The notes: a model not told the origin generated them from the sequence alone. Positions 8,666 through 16,962 are shown, numbered from the stretch's first letter. The stretch: 43,714 nt of DNA from Betaproteobacteria bacterium (GCA_016868375.1 VGHA01000019.1:1-43714); one strand, 5' to 3'. Translations and numbers: made by a program.

Positions 8666-9487
8666 ATGAACGCGGTCACTGAACGGATTCCGATAGTCGA
8701 GGCCTTGCCGCCTGAACCGCCCCCGGTGGACAGCGCAGACTGGCAGGCGCTGCTCGCGATGCGCCATGGTCAGTCGGGCGCTGAGCCGACAGGCGAAGAC
8801 GCAGCAATCATGGCGCTGTACCGCCCGCTCTGCGAGGTTCGCGTTGATCAGGGTTTCGCGATTGCCCATCTGGCGCAAAGCCTGGATGGCCGAATCGCCA
8901 CGCTGGGTGGTGTGTCCCGGTGGCTAAGCGGTGACCAGGATCTGTTGCACACGCACCGGATGCGCGCGCTGTCGGACGCCGTCGTGGTCGGCGTGAGCAC
9001 GGTTGCCTACGACGATCCGCAGCTCACGGTTCGGCGCTGCACGGGACCAAACCCGGTTCGGGTCGTCATCGATCCCGAATTCAGGCTTGATGGATCGCAG
9101 CGGGTGTTCACCGACCCCGTGGCCCCCACCTTGCTGGTGGTGGCTGCCGATCGCGCGCTGGGCCGACAATCGCTGGGTCACGCTCAGGTCATTGCCATTG
9201 AGCGCACGCCCTCTGGTGACCTCGATCCTCTGGCGATCCGGCGCGCCCTCGCCGAGCGTGGGCTGCGCTGGTTGTTCATCGAGGGTGGTGGAACGACGGT
9301 TTCGCGCTTTCTCAAAGCGGGTGCGCTCGAGCGGCTTCAACTCACCATTGCGCCAGTCATTCTTGGCTCGGGGCGTCCCGCGATCCAACTGCCCGCCATC
9401 GAAGATCTGCGCGAGTGTCTCAGGCCTGTCACCCGTCAGTTCGCATTGGGCGCCGACTGGATGGTGGAGTGCGTGTTCCGTGACTGA
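8666..9487 (+). CDS. stand-alone RibD C-terminal (DHFR-like) reductase domain protein
   Basis: NADPH-dependent reductase of the RibD_C / dihydrofolate-reductase-like fold. In RibD this domain reduces the ribosylamino-pyrimidine intermediate of riboflavin synthesis. The 273-residue product lacks the zinc deaminase domain (no HxE / PCxxxGxTPPC motif). The reductase motifs are AQSLDGRIA (about 69-77), HTHRMRALSDAVVVGVSTV and DDPQLTVR, and the EGGGTTVSRFL loop with LTIAPVILGSG. The first 65 residues are a poorly conserved extension. Placed between an exported protein and an MDR dehydrogenase in the folE2-led operon, it more likely reduces a pterin or related heterocycle than a riboflavin precursor; that is an inference. 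Confidence 0.88.
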   Translation: MNAVTERIPIVEALPPEPPPVDSADWQALLAMRHGQSGAEPTGEDAAIMALYRPLCEVRVDQGFAIAHLAQSLDGRIATLGGVSRWLSGDQDLLHTHRMRALSDAVVVGVSTVAYDDPQLTVRRCTGPNPVRVVIDPEFRLDGSQRVFTDPVAPTLLVVAADRALGRQSLGHAQVIAIERTPSGDLDPLAIRRALAERGLRWLFIEGGGTTVSRFLKAGALERLQLTIAPVILGSGRPAIQLPAIEDLRECLRPVTRQFALGADWMVECVFRD

Positions 9488-9522
9488 GGTGCTGTGGGTC
9501 GCGACTGACAGTCGCGTGCGTT

Positions 9523-10497
9523 GTGACTGAGTCTGCCCGCGCGTTCTGGGTCTGCGAACCGTTTCGCGGTGAGCTGCGTGACGAGCGCCTGGCCTTGCCC
9601 GCAGCGGGAGAGGCTCGAGTCAGAACGCTGGTAAGTGGCGTCAGCCGCGGCACCGAGACCTTGGTCTTCTCCGGCGCGGTTCCTCTCAGTCAAACCGCCT
9701 TGATGCGCTGTCCGCATCAGCAGGGCGAGTTTCCGGGACCCGTTAAATATGGCTATTCCTCAGTTGGAGTCGTCGATCAGGGACCCGAGCCGTGGATAGG
9801 GCAGCGCGTGTTCTGTCTGTATCCGCATCAGGATCGGTATGTGGTGCCAGTGGCGTCACTGGTACCGGTGCCAGAGGGTGTCCCTGCCGAACGTGCGGTG
9901 CTTGCAGCCAACCTGGAAACCGCCATTAACGGGCTGTGGGATGCCGCGCCACGAATCGGTGATCGGGTGGCGGTGATTGGGGCCGGGGTGGTGGGCGCGC
10001 TGTGCGCCGCACTGCTCGCGCGAATGCCGGGCATGCGGGTTGAATTGATTGATGTGGATGCGCGACGCGCTGAACTGGCGCGCGCGCTGGGTTGTCGTTT
10101 CGCCAAGCCCTCTGAGGCTGCGGCGGATGTCGACCTGGTGGTGCATGCGAGTGGGCATGCCGAGGGCCTTGCCACCGCGCTTCGCATTGCCGGCTTCGAG
10201 TCCACGGTTCTCGAACTCAGCTGGTATGGCGAACGCAACGTGAGTGTGCCGCTTGGCGAGGCATTTCATTCTCGCCGTCTGACGATCCGCTCGTCGCAGG
10301 TGGGGGCGGTGGCGACCGCACAGCGTGCACGCTGGACGTACCGCCGCAGGCTGGGGCTTGCACTGGACCTGCTCAAAGATCCGATCTTTGATGCGTGCCT
10401 GGGCGGGCGCAGCCGGTTCGAGGATTTGCCCGCCACGCTCACTCGGCTTACCCGCTCGCCCGATGGCGAGTTGTGCCATCGCGTGATCTACGACTGA
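9523..10497 (+). CDS. zinc-less MDR-family dehydrogenase (BchC-like)
   Basis: Medium-chain dehydrogenase/reductase with an NAD(P) Rossmann motif, VIGAGVVGALCA, near residue 149. The usual zinc ligands are absent: the catalytic Cys site is replaced by SGVSRGTE, the GHE site by KYGYSSVG, and there is no structural four-cysteine lobe. The FPGPVKYGY and LAANLETAINGLWD segments recall BchC, the 2-hydroxyethyl-bacteriochlorophyllide dehydrogenase, although no photosynthesis gene is nearby. The start is the GTG at 9523, 35 bases after the previous stop. In this operon it is a candidate for side-chain oxidation or reduction of a pterin-like intermediate. Substrate unknown. Confidence 0.85.
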   Translation: MTESARAFWVCEPFRGELRDERLALPAAGEARVRTLVSGVSRGTETLVFSGAVPLSQTALMRCPHQQGEFPGPVKYGYSSVGVVDQGPEPWIGQRVFCLYPHQDRYVVPVASLVPVPEGVPAERAVLAANLETAINGLWDAAPRIGDRVAVIGAGVVGALCAALLARMPGMRVELIDVDARRAELARALGCRFAKPSEAAADVDLVVHASGHAEGLATALRIAGFESTVLELSWYGERNVSVPLGEAFHSRRLTIRSSQVGAVATAQRARWTYRRRLGLALDLLKDPIFDACLGGRSRFEDLPATLTRLTRSPDGELCHRVIYD

Positions 10498-10545
10498 TTG
10501 CATCTCGCGCTTCTTCCTCTTACCCCTTCAGCCCTGGAGCTTCGC

Positions 10546-10950
10546 ATGTACGCGCTTGCCGTTTCCGATCACATCATGATTGCCCATAGTTTTCGCGGCG
10601 AAGTCTTCGGACCCGCGCAAAAACTCCACGGCGCAACCTACGGCGTTGAGGTTGAATTTCGTCGCGCAGAGTTGGATGAGCATGGCCTGGTCTGCGACAT
10701 CGGCCTTGCACTGCAGGTGCTGAAAGAGGTGCTTGCCGGATTCAACTATCACAACCTTGACGATCTGCCCGATCTTGCCGGCCGCAACACCACCACCGAG
10801 TTCATGGCCGGCGAGATCTTCCGGCGGATGAAGTCGCGCGTTGCCCAGGGCGCGGTGGGGCCCGGAACGGCAGGCGTCCTGGAGTCGATGCGCGTGGTGT
10901 TGCGCGAGTCCCCCGTGGCGTGGGCCAGCTTCGAGGGCTCGCTGCGTTGA
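10546..10950 (+). CDS. divergent 6-pyruvoyl-tetrahydropterin synthase / QueD-like protein
   Basis: Member of the PTPS/QueD tunnelling-fold family, which acts on 7,8-dihydroneopterin triphosphate, the FolE2 product. The 134-residue length fits. Family features present are the first metal His (H14, IAHSF), H28 (LHG), D51 in VCDIGLALQVLK, H69 (FNYHNLDDL) and the C-terminal pterin-anchoring Glu (E121, RESPVAW). Unusual: the HGH zinc motif reads HGA (A30), the catalytic Cys before it is missing (GPAQKLHG), and the Asp of the catalytic Asp-His pair is Tyr68. It is also not the Glu-type PTPS-III. The ATG at 10546 follows a GGAG box; upstream in-frame codons are less likely starts. The reaction may therefore differ from known PTPS enzymes. 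Confidence 0.88.
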   Translation: MYALAVSDHIMIAHSFRGEVFGPAQKLHGATYGVEVEFRRAELDEHGLVCDIGLALQVLKEVLAGFNYHNLDDLPDLAGRNTTTEFMAGEIFRRMKSRVAQGAVGPGTAGVLESMRVVLRESPVAWASFEGSLR

Positions 10951-12023
10951 CACGCCGCATTGTTCTGGCCATACCCGGTTCGATCCTGCAGCGCACCGGG
11001 GGCTATATTTTTGCGCGACGCGTGGTGGAGGGCCTGCGTGCGCAGGGCCGGCATGTGGATGTTGCCGAGCTGTCCGGTCGTTTCCCGCTGGCTGACAATT
11101 CTGCTCGAGAGGCCGCAGCTGCAGCGCTTGCGCAGGCACCGGCCGATGCCGTAGTGGTCATCGACGGTCTCGCATTGCCTGCGTTCGATCATTCACTCAT
11201 TCAGGCGGTCGCGCGACGGCCGGTGTTGGGTTTTATTCATCACCCGCTTGCACTCGAAACCGGTTTGTCACCCGGTCAGGCGGCCCGCTTGGGCGGACTT
11301 GAGACAGCGCTCTGGTCGCGCCTGTATGGCTTGGTTTGCGCAAGTCCCAATACCGCCCGGCTGGTGCAGGCCTCAGGCATTTCGCCACGACGAATCGCCA
11401 TCGCAGAGCCTGGCGTCGATCTTCCCTCATCGTTGGGAGCCGTGGCTCGCCCGCAGCGCGTGGGCCCGGTGCGCCTGCTCTGTGTTGCCACCGTCACCCC
11501 ACGCAAGAATCACCGAATGCTGATTGAGGCGCTGGCACAGGTTCGCTCACAGGATTGGCAGCTTGACTGCATCGGCAGTCTGGAGCGCGACCCAGCCACT
11601 GCAGACTCACTTCGGGCTGCAATCACCGCGCGGGGGTTGTCCGATCGGATCACGCTGCACGGCGAGCAGCCCGAGGACCGGCTCGAGCACGCCTGGCGAG
11701 AGGCCGATCTGTTCGTCCTTGCCTCCGACCACGAGGGCTATGGCATGGTGTTCACCGAGGCGCTTGCCCGCGCGGTGCCGATCGTCGCGACCCGGGTGGG
11801 CGCCGTGCCGGAAACGATTCCCGCTGCCGCGTGTCAGCTGGTGGCGCCAGGCGATACCGCTGCGCTCGCCGCGGTGCTTGAATCACTGATCACATCCAGC
11901 GAAGCCAGGCAACGGCTTGCCGAGGGCGCTCGTGCGGCGCGCGCGGCGCTGGTGCCCTGGCCGCTCGCGGCCGAGCGATGGGCTGCCGCGGTCGATCAAC
12001 TCTGCACGGAGCGCATCCAATGA
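10947..12023 (+). CDS. GT4-family glycosyltransferase
   Basis: Retaining GT-B glycosyltransferase of family 4. The 358-residue product has an N-terminal acceptor domain starting RRIVLAIPGSILQRTGGY, a hinge at about residues 165-185 with LLCVATVTPRKNH, and a C-terminal nucleotide-sugar domain with the EX7E motif (E263 in HEGYGMVFTE to E271). It has no signal peptide or membrane segment. I chose the TTG at 10947, which overlaps the stop of the PTPS-like gene, because it removes a non-homologous stretch; an ATG at 10920 is possible. The stop overlaps the methyltransferase start. By context the acceptor may be a pterin, as in known pterin glycosyltransferases, but this is unproven. Confidence 0.88.
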   Translation: MTRRIVLAIPGSILQRTGGYIFARRVVEGLRAQGRHVDVAELSGRFPLADNSAREAAAAALAQAPADAVVVIDGLALPAFDHSLIQAVARRPVLGFIHHPLALETGLSPGQAARLGGLETALWSRLYGLVCASPNTARLVQASGISPRRIAIAEPGVDLPSSLGAVARPQRVGPVRLLCVATVTPRKNHRMLIEALAQVRSQDWQLDCIGSLERDPATADSLRAAITARGLSDRITLHGEQPEDRLEHAWREADLFVLASDHEGYGMVFTEALARAVPIVATRVGAVPETIPAAACQLVAPGDTAALAAVLESLITSSEARQRLAEGARAARAALVPWPLAAERWAAAVDQLCTERIQ

Positions 12024-12898
12024 GCGGGTTCGATGCAGACTGGCTCGCGCAGCGCGAGCCCTTTGATCTTGCCGCGCGATCGCGCCTGCTCGAGCAGGCG
12101 TTCGCAGCCGAACTGGTTCGCAATCGGCCCCACGCAGCGATTCGACTCGCCGATCTTGGCGGCGGCACCGCTGCAAATTTTCGGGCGCTTGCGCCCCAGT
12201 TGGGCGGCGATCAGCAGTGGCTGCTGCTGGATCATGATGAGCAACTGCTCGCCGATGCGCCGGCCCGGATCGCGCGTTGGGCGCGCGCCCGCGGCTGGGA
12301 GGCTCGTGTCGCGGGTCAGCGCTGCGAGGTGCTGACGGGCGCGGCGCGCTGGGAACTGAGCACCCGGCAGATCGATCTGGCGCGGTCGCTCGAGTCGCTC
12401 GAACCAGGCGCATTCGATGGCATTGTCACCACTGCGTTTCTCGACCTGGTTTCACTGGGATGGCTTGAGCGATTCGCCCGCTGGCTGGTGGGTTCCGGAA
12501 AGCCGTTGCTGGCCACGTTGACGGTCGATGGTGTGCGTCGCTGGCATCCTGAGGCCATCGACGATGATCTGATCGAACGCGCATTCCTGCTGCATCAGGG
12601 GGGCGACAAAGGTTTCGGCGATTCGGTGGGGCCGGGCGCTGCGGCCGCGTTGGCACAATGCCTCGAAACACTGCGCTGCCCGGTCCGACTCGAACGCAGC
12701 GACTGGCAGATCGGCGCTGCCGAACCTGCGATGCTCGCGCGCATGGCTGATGAAGCGGTGGAGGTGGCGCGGCAGGTGGCCCCCGACGCGCAGGCTCGCA
12801 TCGCGGGCTGGCGAATGACACGAGCGGCGCAAATCGATGCCGCCCAGGCATCGCTTCTGATCGGTCATATCGATTTGCTGGCGGTGCCCGATCGCTAG
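12020..12898 (+). CDS. class I SAM-dependent methyltransferase
   Basis: Predicted S-adenosylmethionine methyltransferase of 292 residues. Motif I is DLGGGT (D45-T50), followed by an acidic motif II region (LLLDHDEQLL, about residues 70-79) and a motif IV-like FDGIVTTAFLDLVS. The substrate is unknown. It begins with an ATGA overlap with the glycosyltransferase stop and is the last gene of the plus-strand run; the next gene, yajQ, is convergent 32 bases on. Its position suggests late tailoring (methylation) of the operon's product. Confidence 0.85.
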   Translation: MSGFDADWLAQREPFDLAARSRLLEQAFAAELVRNRPHAAIRLADLGGGTAANFRALAPQLGGDQQWLLLDHDEQLLADAPARIARWARARGWEARVAGQRCEVLTGAARWELSTRQIDLARSLESLEPGAFDGIVTTAFLDLVSLGWLERFARWLVGSGKPLLATLTVDGVRRWHPEAIDDDLIERAFLLHQGGDKGFGDSVGPGAAAALAQCLETLRCPVRLERSDWQIGAAEPAMLARMADEAVEVARQVAPDAQARIAGWRMTRAAQIDAAQASLLIGHIDLLAVPDR

Positions 12899-12910
12899 AC
12901 GGTCGGTGTT

Positions 12911-12927
12911 CTGGGGAAAGGGATCAG
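12911..12927 (+). repeat. 17-base direct repeat, copy 2 (operon end)
   Basis: Exact second copy of ctggggaaagggatcag found in folE2 at 4662-4678. This copy lies in the 32-base gap between the convergent methyltransferase and yajQ stop codons, at the precise end of the operon. Confidence 0.5.
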
Positions 12928-12930
12928 GCG

Positions 12931-13416
12931 TCAGTCCCGGAAGTTCTGGTAGGCAAGCGGCAGGTCGGTGATCTCTTTTTTCAGCAGCGTGATCGCAGTC
13001 TGAAGATCATCGCGCTTGGCGCCGGTGACCCGAACCGTGTCGCCCTGAATGCTGGCCTGAACCTTCAGTTTGCTGTCCTTGATCAGGCGAACGATTTTCT
13101 TGGCCTGATCACCCGGTACGCCGTGTCGAACCGTGATCAGCTGCTTCACCTTGTCGCCGCCGATCTTCTGTATGTCGCCGATGTCGAGGAAGCGCACGTC
13201 GACGCCGCGCTTGGCGAATTTTCCAAGCATCACATCCCGTACCTGGCTCAGCTTGAAGTCGTCGTCGGCAAACGCGGTCAGTTCGCGCTCTTTCTGCTCG
13301 ATGCGCGCGTCCGAGCCCTTGAAATCGAAGCGGTTGGCGATTTCCTTGTTGCTCTGGTCGAGCGCGTTGCGCACTTCCACCAGGTTGGCCTCACAGACGA
13401 TATCGAATGACGGCAT
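12931..13416 (-). CDS. yajQ: YajQ family (UPF0234) nucleotide-binding protein
   Basis: Small cytoplasmic protein with two ferredoxin-like halves. Family members bind nucleotides or RNA, and some bind cyclic di-GMP. The 161-residue product matches the family end to end: [21 protein letters not shown] start, RFDFKGSDA near residues 29-37, the middle [16 protein letters not shown] and the C-terminal [10 protein letters not shown]. An AGGAGTT box precedes the ATG. It is probably the last gene of a uup - GNAT - yajQ transcript. Confidence 0.96.
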   Translation of the reverse strand: MPSFDIVCEANLVEVRNALDQSNKEIANRFDFKGSDARIEQKERELTAFADDDFKLSQVRDVMLGKFAKRGVDVRFLDIGDIQKIGGDKVKQLITVRHGVPGDQAKKIVRLIKDSKLKVQASIQGDTVRVTGAKRDDLQTAITLLKKEITDLPLAYQNFRD

Positions 13417-13445
13417 GTCGGAACTCCTTATCGGTTGAGGAGGAA

Positions 13446-13970
13446 TCAGCGCAGCATCTTCTCGAAGAACATCGCCCTGCCCATGGCCGGGTCGAGCTGA
13501 TAGGCCTCAAACCCTGCGGCGGCGTACGCTGCGACCGCAGAGCGGTTGCCTTCGAGCACTTCAAGCGTGAGTTTGCAGCAACCCGCTGCCCGCGCATGCA
13601 ATTCTGCCTGCCTCAGCAGGGCGCTGGCGATTCCGCGGCGGCGATACGCTGCCGTCACCACGATGTCGTGAACGTTCAGCAGGGGCTTGGCCCGAAAGGT
13701 TGATACCCCTTCGAAGCAGTTGATGAGCCCTGCGGGGTGGCCGTTCGCAAAAGCGAGCCAGCCAATATAGTGGGCGCGGGCTGCCAGCACGTCGCACAGT
13801 GATGCCTTGACCTCACCGGCCAGCGGGCGCCCCCCGCCCTCGGGCGTGCACGCGTACTCATCAAGCAGCAACAGCAGCGCCGATCGGTGATGATCGCGCG
13901 CGAAATCAACCCGGACCACCGCCGGTTGAACAGGCGGCAGTGCGCCGGCTTGGGCGTTGACCTCAGTCAT
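13446..13970 (-). CDS. GNAT family N-acetyltransferase
   Basis: Acetyl-CoA-dependent N-acetyltransferase of 174 residues, substrate unknown. The acetyl-CoA motif A is [17 protein letters not shown] (R-x-x-G-I/A type), followed by a motif B-like [23 protein letters not shown] chose the ATG at 13970, which overlaps the uup stop as ATGA; an in-frame start 14 codons upstream would lie inside uup. The coupling to uup and the 29-base gap to yajQ indicate one transcript. Confidence 0.88.
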   Translation of the reverse strand: MTEVNAQAGALPPVQPAVVRVDFARDHHRSALLLLLDEYACTPEGGGRPLAGEVKASLCDVLAARAHYIGWLAFANGHPAGLINCFEGVSTFRAKPLLNVHDIVVTAAYRRRGIASALLRQAELHARAAGCCKLTLEVLEGNRSAVAAYAAAGFEAYQLDPAMGRAMFFEKMLR

Positions 13971-15928
13971 CCCGCTGTTCGTGCCTCCAGGGCTTCCCAG
14001 CGAACCAGGCATTGCGCAAGCTCGGTCTCGATGGCTGCATGCCGCTCTGCCAGTGCGCGCGCGTCGGTGCCCGCCTCCCGGTAAGTCGTGGGATCAGACA
14101 GCCGGGCGGCAAGCTGCGCCTGCTCGGCTTCCAGCGCATCGATTTGTGCGGGCAGGGCCTCGAGCTCACGCTGTTCTTTGTACGACAAACGCGAGCGGGA
14201 CGATCGATTGGCCGCGCGCGACTCGGTTGTCGACGCCGCCTGTGTGGTCTCGCCTGCCGCGCGTGGCACGCTGGCGGGCGCGGGCGCTGCACCTTGAGCC
14301 GCGCTCGCCTGCGCCTGCCGCTCACGCGCCGCCACGATATCGGAATAGCCACCCGCATATTCGAGCCAGCGGCCATCGCTTTCGTGCGCAATGGACTGCG
14401 TGACGACCGCATCCAGAAATGCGCGGTCATGACTGACCAGCAGCACCGTTCCCGAATACTCGGCCAGCAGCTCTTCGAGCAGTTCCAGCGTTTCGATGTC
14501 GAGGTCGTTGGTGGGTTCGTCGAGCACCAGCAGATTGGTGGCGCGTGCGAACAGGCGCGCGAGCAGCAACCGGTTGCGCTCCCCGCCCGACAGGCTTTTG
14601 ACGGGTGAGCGGGCGCGCTCCGGTGCAAACAGAAAACGGCCAAGGTAGCTCATGACATGCGTGCGCTGGCCGCCCATCTCGATCCAGTCCGAGCCCGGAC
14701 TGATGGTATCGATAAGGCTGGCATCCTCATCGAGCTGCTCGCGCATCTGGTCGAAATAGGCCACCTCAAGCTGGGTGCCGCGCCTGACCTGACCTTCGTC
14801 GGCAGCGAGCTCTCCCAGGATCAGTTTGATCAGGGTGGTCTTGCCCGCGCCATTGGGTCCGATCAGGCCCACGCGGTCGCCTCGGCTTACCACGCAGTCC
14901 AGTTCTCGTACGACCCAACGGTTGCCCCAGGCTTTTCCGACACCCGTCAATTCGGCCACCAGTTTGCCCGAGCGTTCTCCCGAGTCGATTTCGATCCGCA
15001 CGCGCCCGACGCGCTCGCGCCGCTGCTCGCGGGCACGCCGCAGCGATTCAAGCCGACGCACGCGTCCCTCATTGCGGGTACGTCGGGCCTCAACCCCCTG
15101 CCGGATCCAGACCTCTTCCTGGGCAAGCAATCGATCAAACTTTGCATTGACGACCGCTTCCTGCGCGAGTTCATCGGCCTTGCGCCGCTGGTAGGCGGCG
15201 AAGCTTCCCGGATAGGAGCGCAGCACGCCGCGGTCGAGCTCGATGATGCGGGTGGCCACGCGATCCATCAGCCGGCGATCATGCGTGATCAGCAGGGTGG
15301 CCTCGCGTCTGGCCGCGAGCAGATCCTCCAGCCAGCTGATCGACTCGATGTCCAGGTGATTGGTGGGCTCATCGAGCAGCAGCAGATCAGGCTCGGCGAC
15401 CAGGGCGCGCCCCAGTGCGACGCGCTTGCGCGTGCCGCCCGACAGGTTGCCGATGATCGCATCGGGGGCGAGCCCAAGCTTGGACAGGATGCTGTCGATA
15501 CGATGCGTGACCGTCCATGCGCCAGTGGTTTCGAGCTCGGTCTGCACGGCTGCGAGCGCGGCGGTGAGCGACTCCTGGTCGGTGATCGACAGGGCCTCGC
15601 CCGCAAGCGCCGAGGCAATCCGCTGATGTCGGTCGATCAGTTCCGCATGGTCAGGCAGCGCTGCGGCGACCGCCTGATGAACGGACTGCGCGGCATCAAA
15701 CACCGGTTCCTGCGCAACATGGGCGAGGGTGCAGCCGTTGCGCCGCACGATCCGACCGTCGTCGAGCGCGATCTGACCGGCAAGCGCCTTCAGTAGCGAC
15801 GATTTCCCGGTGCCGTTGCGACCGATCAGTGCGATCCGCTCGCCAGCGTCGATCGACAGCGCAGCGTCGTCAAGCAGCGCGACATGGCCGAACGCGAGCC
15901 GTCCGCCCTGTAGGGTAAGCAGACTCAT
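13967..15928 (-). CDS. uup: ABC-F ATPase Uup
   Basis: Soluble ABC-F protein with two ATP-binding cassettes and no membrane domain. Uup-type members act on ribosomes or branched DNA; loss in E. coli raises precise transposon excision. In the 653-residue product the first cassette has GRNGTGKSS, LSGGTRKRVALGRALV and LLLDEPTNHLD. An arginine-rich inter-domain linker follows (about residues 250-310), and the second cassette has GPNGAGKTT, SLSGGERNRLLLARLF and LVLDEPTNDLD. The C-terminal 100 residues form a low-complexity segment then a coiled coil (EQRELEALPAQIDALEAEQ), as in Uup. Confidence 0.93.
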   Translation of the reverse strand: MSLLTLQGGRLAFGHVALLDDAALSIDAGERIALIGRNGTGKSSLLKALAGQIALDDGRIVRRNGCTLAHVAQEPVFDAAQSVHQAVAAALPDHAELIDRHQRIASALAGEALSITDQESLTAALAAVQTELETTGAWTVTHRIDSILSKLGLAPDAIIGNLSGGTRKRVALGRALVAEPDLLLLDEPTNHLDIESISWLEDLLAARREATLLITHDRRLMDRVATRIIELDRGVLRSYPGSFAAYQRRKADELAQEAVVNAKFDRLLAQEEVWIRQGVEARRTRNEGRVRRLESLRRAREQRRERVGRVRIEIDSGERSGKLVAELTGVGKAWGNRWVVRELDCVVSRGDRVGLIGPNGAGKTTLIKLILGELAADEGQVRRGTQLEVAYFDQMREQLDEDASLIDTISPGSDWIEMGGQRTHVMSYLGRFLFAPERARSPVKSLSGGERNRLLLARLFARATNLLVLDEPTNDLDIETLELLEELLAEYSGTVLLVSHDRAFLDAVVTQSIAHESDGRWLEYAGGYSDIVAARERQAQASAAQGAAPAPASVPRAAGETTQAASTTESRAANRSSRSRLSYKEQRELEALPAQIDALEAEQAQLAARLSDPTTYREAGTDARALAERHAAIETELAQCLVRWEALEARTAG

Positions 15929-15958
15929 CGGTACGGCTCACGCATTACGACTACGACG

Positions 15959-15980
15959 CGCGCGCCTTGCATGGCGCGCG
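15959..15980. other. GC-rich hairpin between the VOC dioxygenase gene and uup
   Basis: CGCGCGCC (15959-15966) and GGCGCGCG (15973-15980) pair perfectly around a 6-base loop. No T-run follows on either strand, so it is not a classical intrinsic terminator; it may reduce read-through from the upstream dioxygenase gene into uup. Confidence 0.35.
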
Positions 15981-16011
15981 TCATGCAGGGAATCAAAACG
16001 AGGTCTGATCT

Positions 16012-16962
16012 TCAGGGCGTTGCGTGGGCGATGAATTCGGCGGGTGCGCCATCGCCCCACTGCGAGCTGAGTCCTTCTTCGGCTGACAGCAGATTGGGCT
16101 TGGAGCTGTTGTTCAGCATGTCGGTATCGGCCCAGTGCTCATGCACCCGTCCCCAGGGGTCCTGCCAGTAATCGAAGATCTGACTGCCCAGCACATGGCG
16201 ACCGATTCCCCACACATGCTTGTATTGGTTGGCACCCTTCAGATGCTCATGCCCCAGCATCACATCATCAAAATTCTGAACCTCGAACGAAATGTGATTG
16301 AGCCCGGTTTTGGGGCCCTCAATGCACAGGAAAACATGATGATCGACAAAGGTTTCGCCCCGGTCGCAGCGGTTGAATGAGGCGATGATGTTGTCGGGTG
16401 ATCCGGCATAGACATCGTCGGAGCAGACCAATCCGAGGTGCTCGCGGTACCAGCGCACTTTTTCCATGGCGTTGGGCGTCATGTACACCGCGTGCGCCAC
16501 GCGCTTGACCTGCGAGGGACCGCGGTCAAGCCGCATCAGCTCGCCCGCACGGCGCATTTTTTCGTCGCCCCAGTTAAGAACATGGCGGCGGGTGGGAAGC
16601 TTTTCGACCGGCTGCATGCCGGTGATCAGCTCGACCTCATATCCCATCGGGTCCTTGAACCGTACCCGCTTACCGCCGCCCGGCTCATCAACGTTTTCAA
16701 TGCCCGATGCACCCGACACCTTGCTGGCTGCCTTGAGGTCGTCCTCGCTCTCGACATGAAACGCCAGGCCAATGCAGCGCGCGTCACTGCCCAGATGCGT
16801 CACGTGAATGCGGGCCTGAGGATCCGTGCCACGCATGAACAGGCGATCCTTGGTACGCGCCGAGACCTCCATGCCGAACCGGGTCAGGAATTCCTGCGAT
16901 TGGTCGAGGTTGGGCGATTGCAGACGGCAGTAAGCGAGGTCGGTGACCTTCACGACGGGCAT
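16012..16962 (-). CDS. type I extradiol (VOC fold) dioxygenase-like protein
   Basis: Two-domain vicinal-oxygen-chelate protein of 316 residues, like catechol 2,3-dioxygenases that cleave aromatic diols next to the hydroxyls with Fe(II). The expected metal triad is present in the C-terminal domain: H157 (RVAHAVY), H223 (LNHISFE) and E275 (GRVHEHW). The ATG at 16962 has a GGAGGA box; an open upstream stretch has no support. It lies 171 bases downstream of the flavin monooxygenase gene on the same strand, a classic hydroxylase / ring-cleavage pairing. No ring-fission hydrolase is present, so the substrate cannot be named. Confidence 0.88.
   Translation of the reverse strand: MPVVKVTDLAYCRLQSPNLDQSQEFLTRFGMEVSARTKDRLFMRGTDPQARIHVTHLGSDARCIGLAFHVESEDDLKAASKVSGASGIENVDEPGGGKRVRFKDPMGYEVELITGMQPVEKLPTRRHVLNWGDEKMRRAGELMRLDRGPSQVKRVAHAVYMTPNAMEKVRWYREHLGLVCSDDVYAGSPDNIIASFNRCDRGETFVDHHVFLCIEGPKTGLNHISFEVQNFDDVMLGHEHLKGANQYKHVWGIGRHVLGSQIFDYWQDPWGRVHEHWADTDMLNNSSKPNLLSAEEGLSSQWGDGAPAEFIAHATP

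Noticed and set aside
10546..10950. Considered as QueD for queuosine (preQ0) synthesis
   Set aside because: No queC, queE or queF is nearby and the catalytic Cys and HGH motif are missing.
14657..15796. 379-codon open frame on the plus strand opposite uup
   Set aside because: It is the antisense of the conserved uup gene; high GC keeps the opposite frame open. The translation has no recognisable domain.
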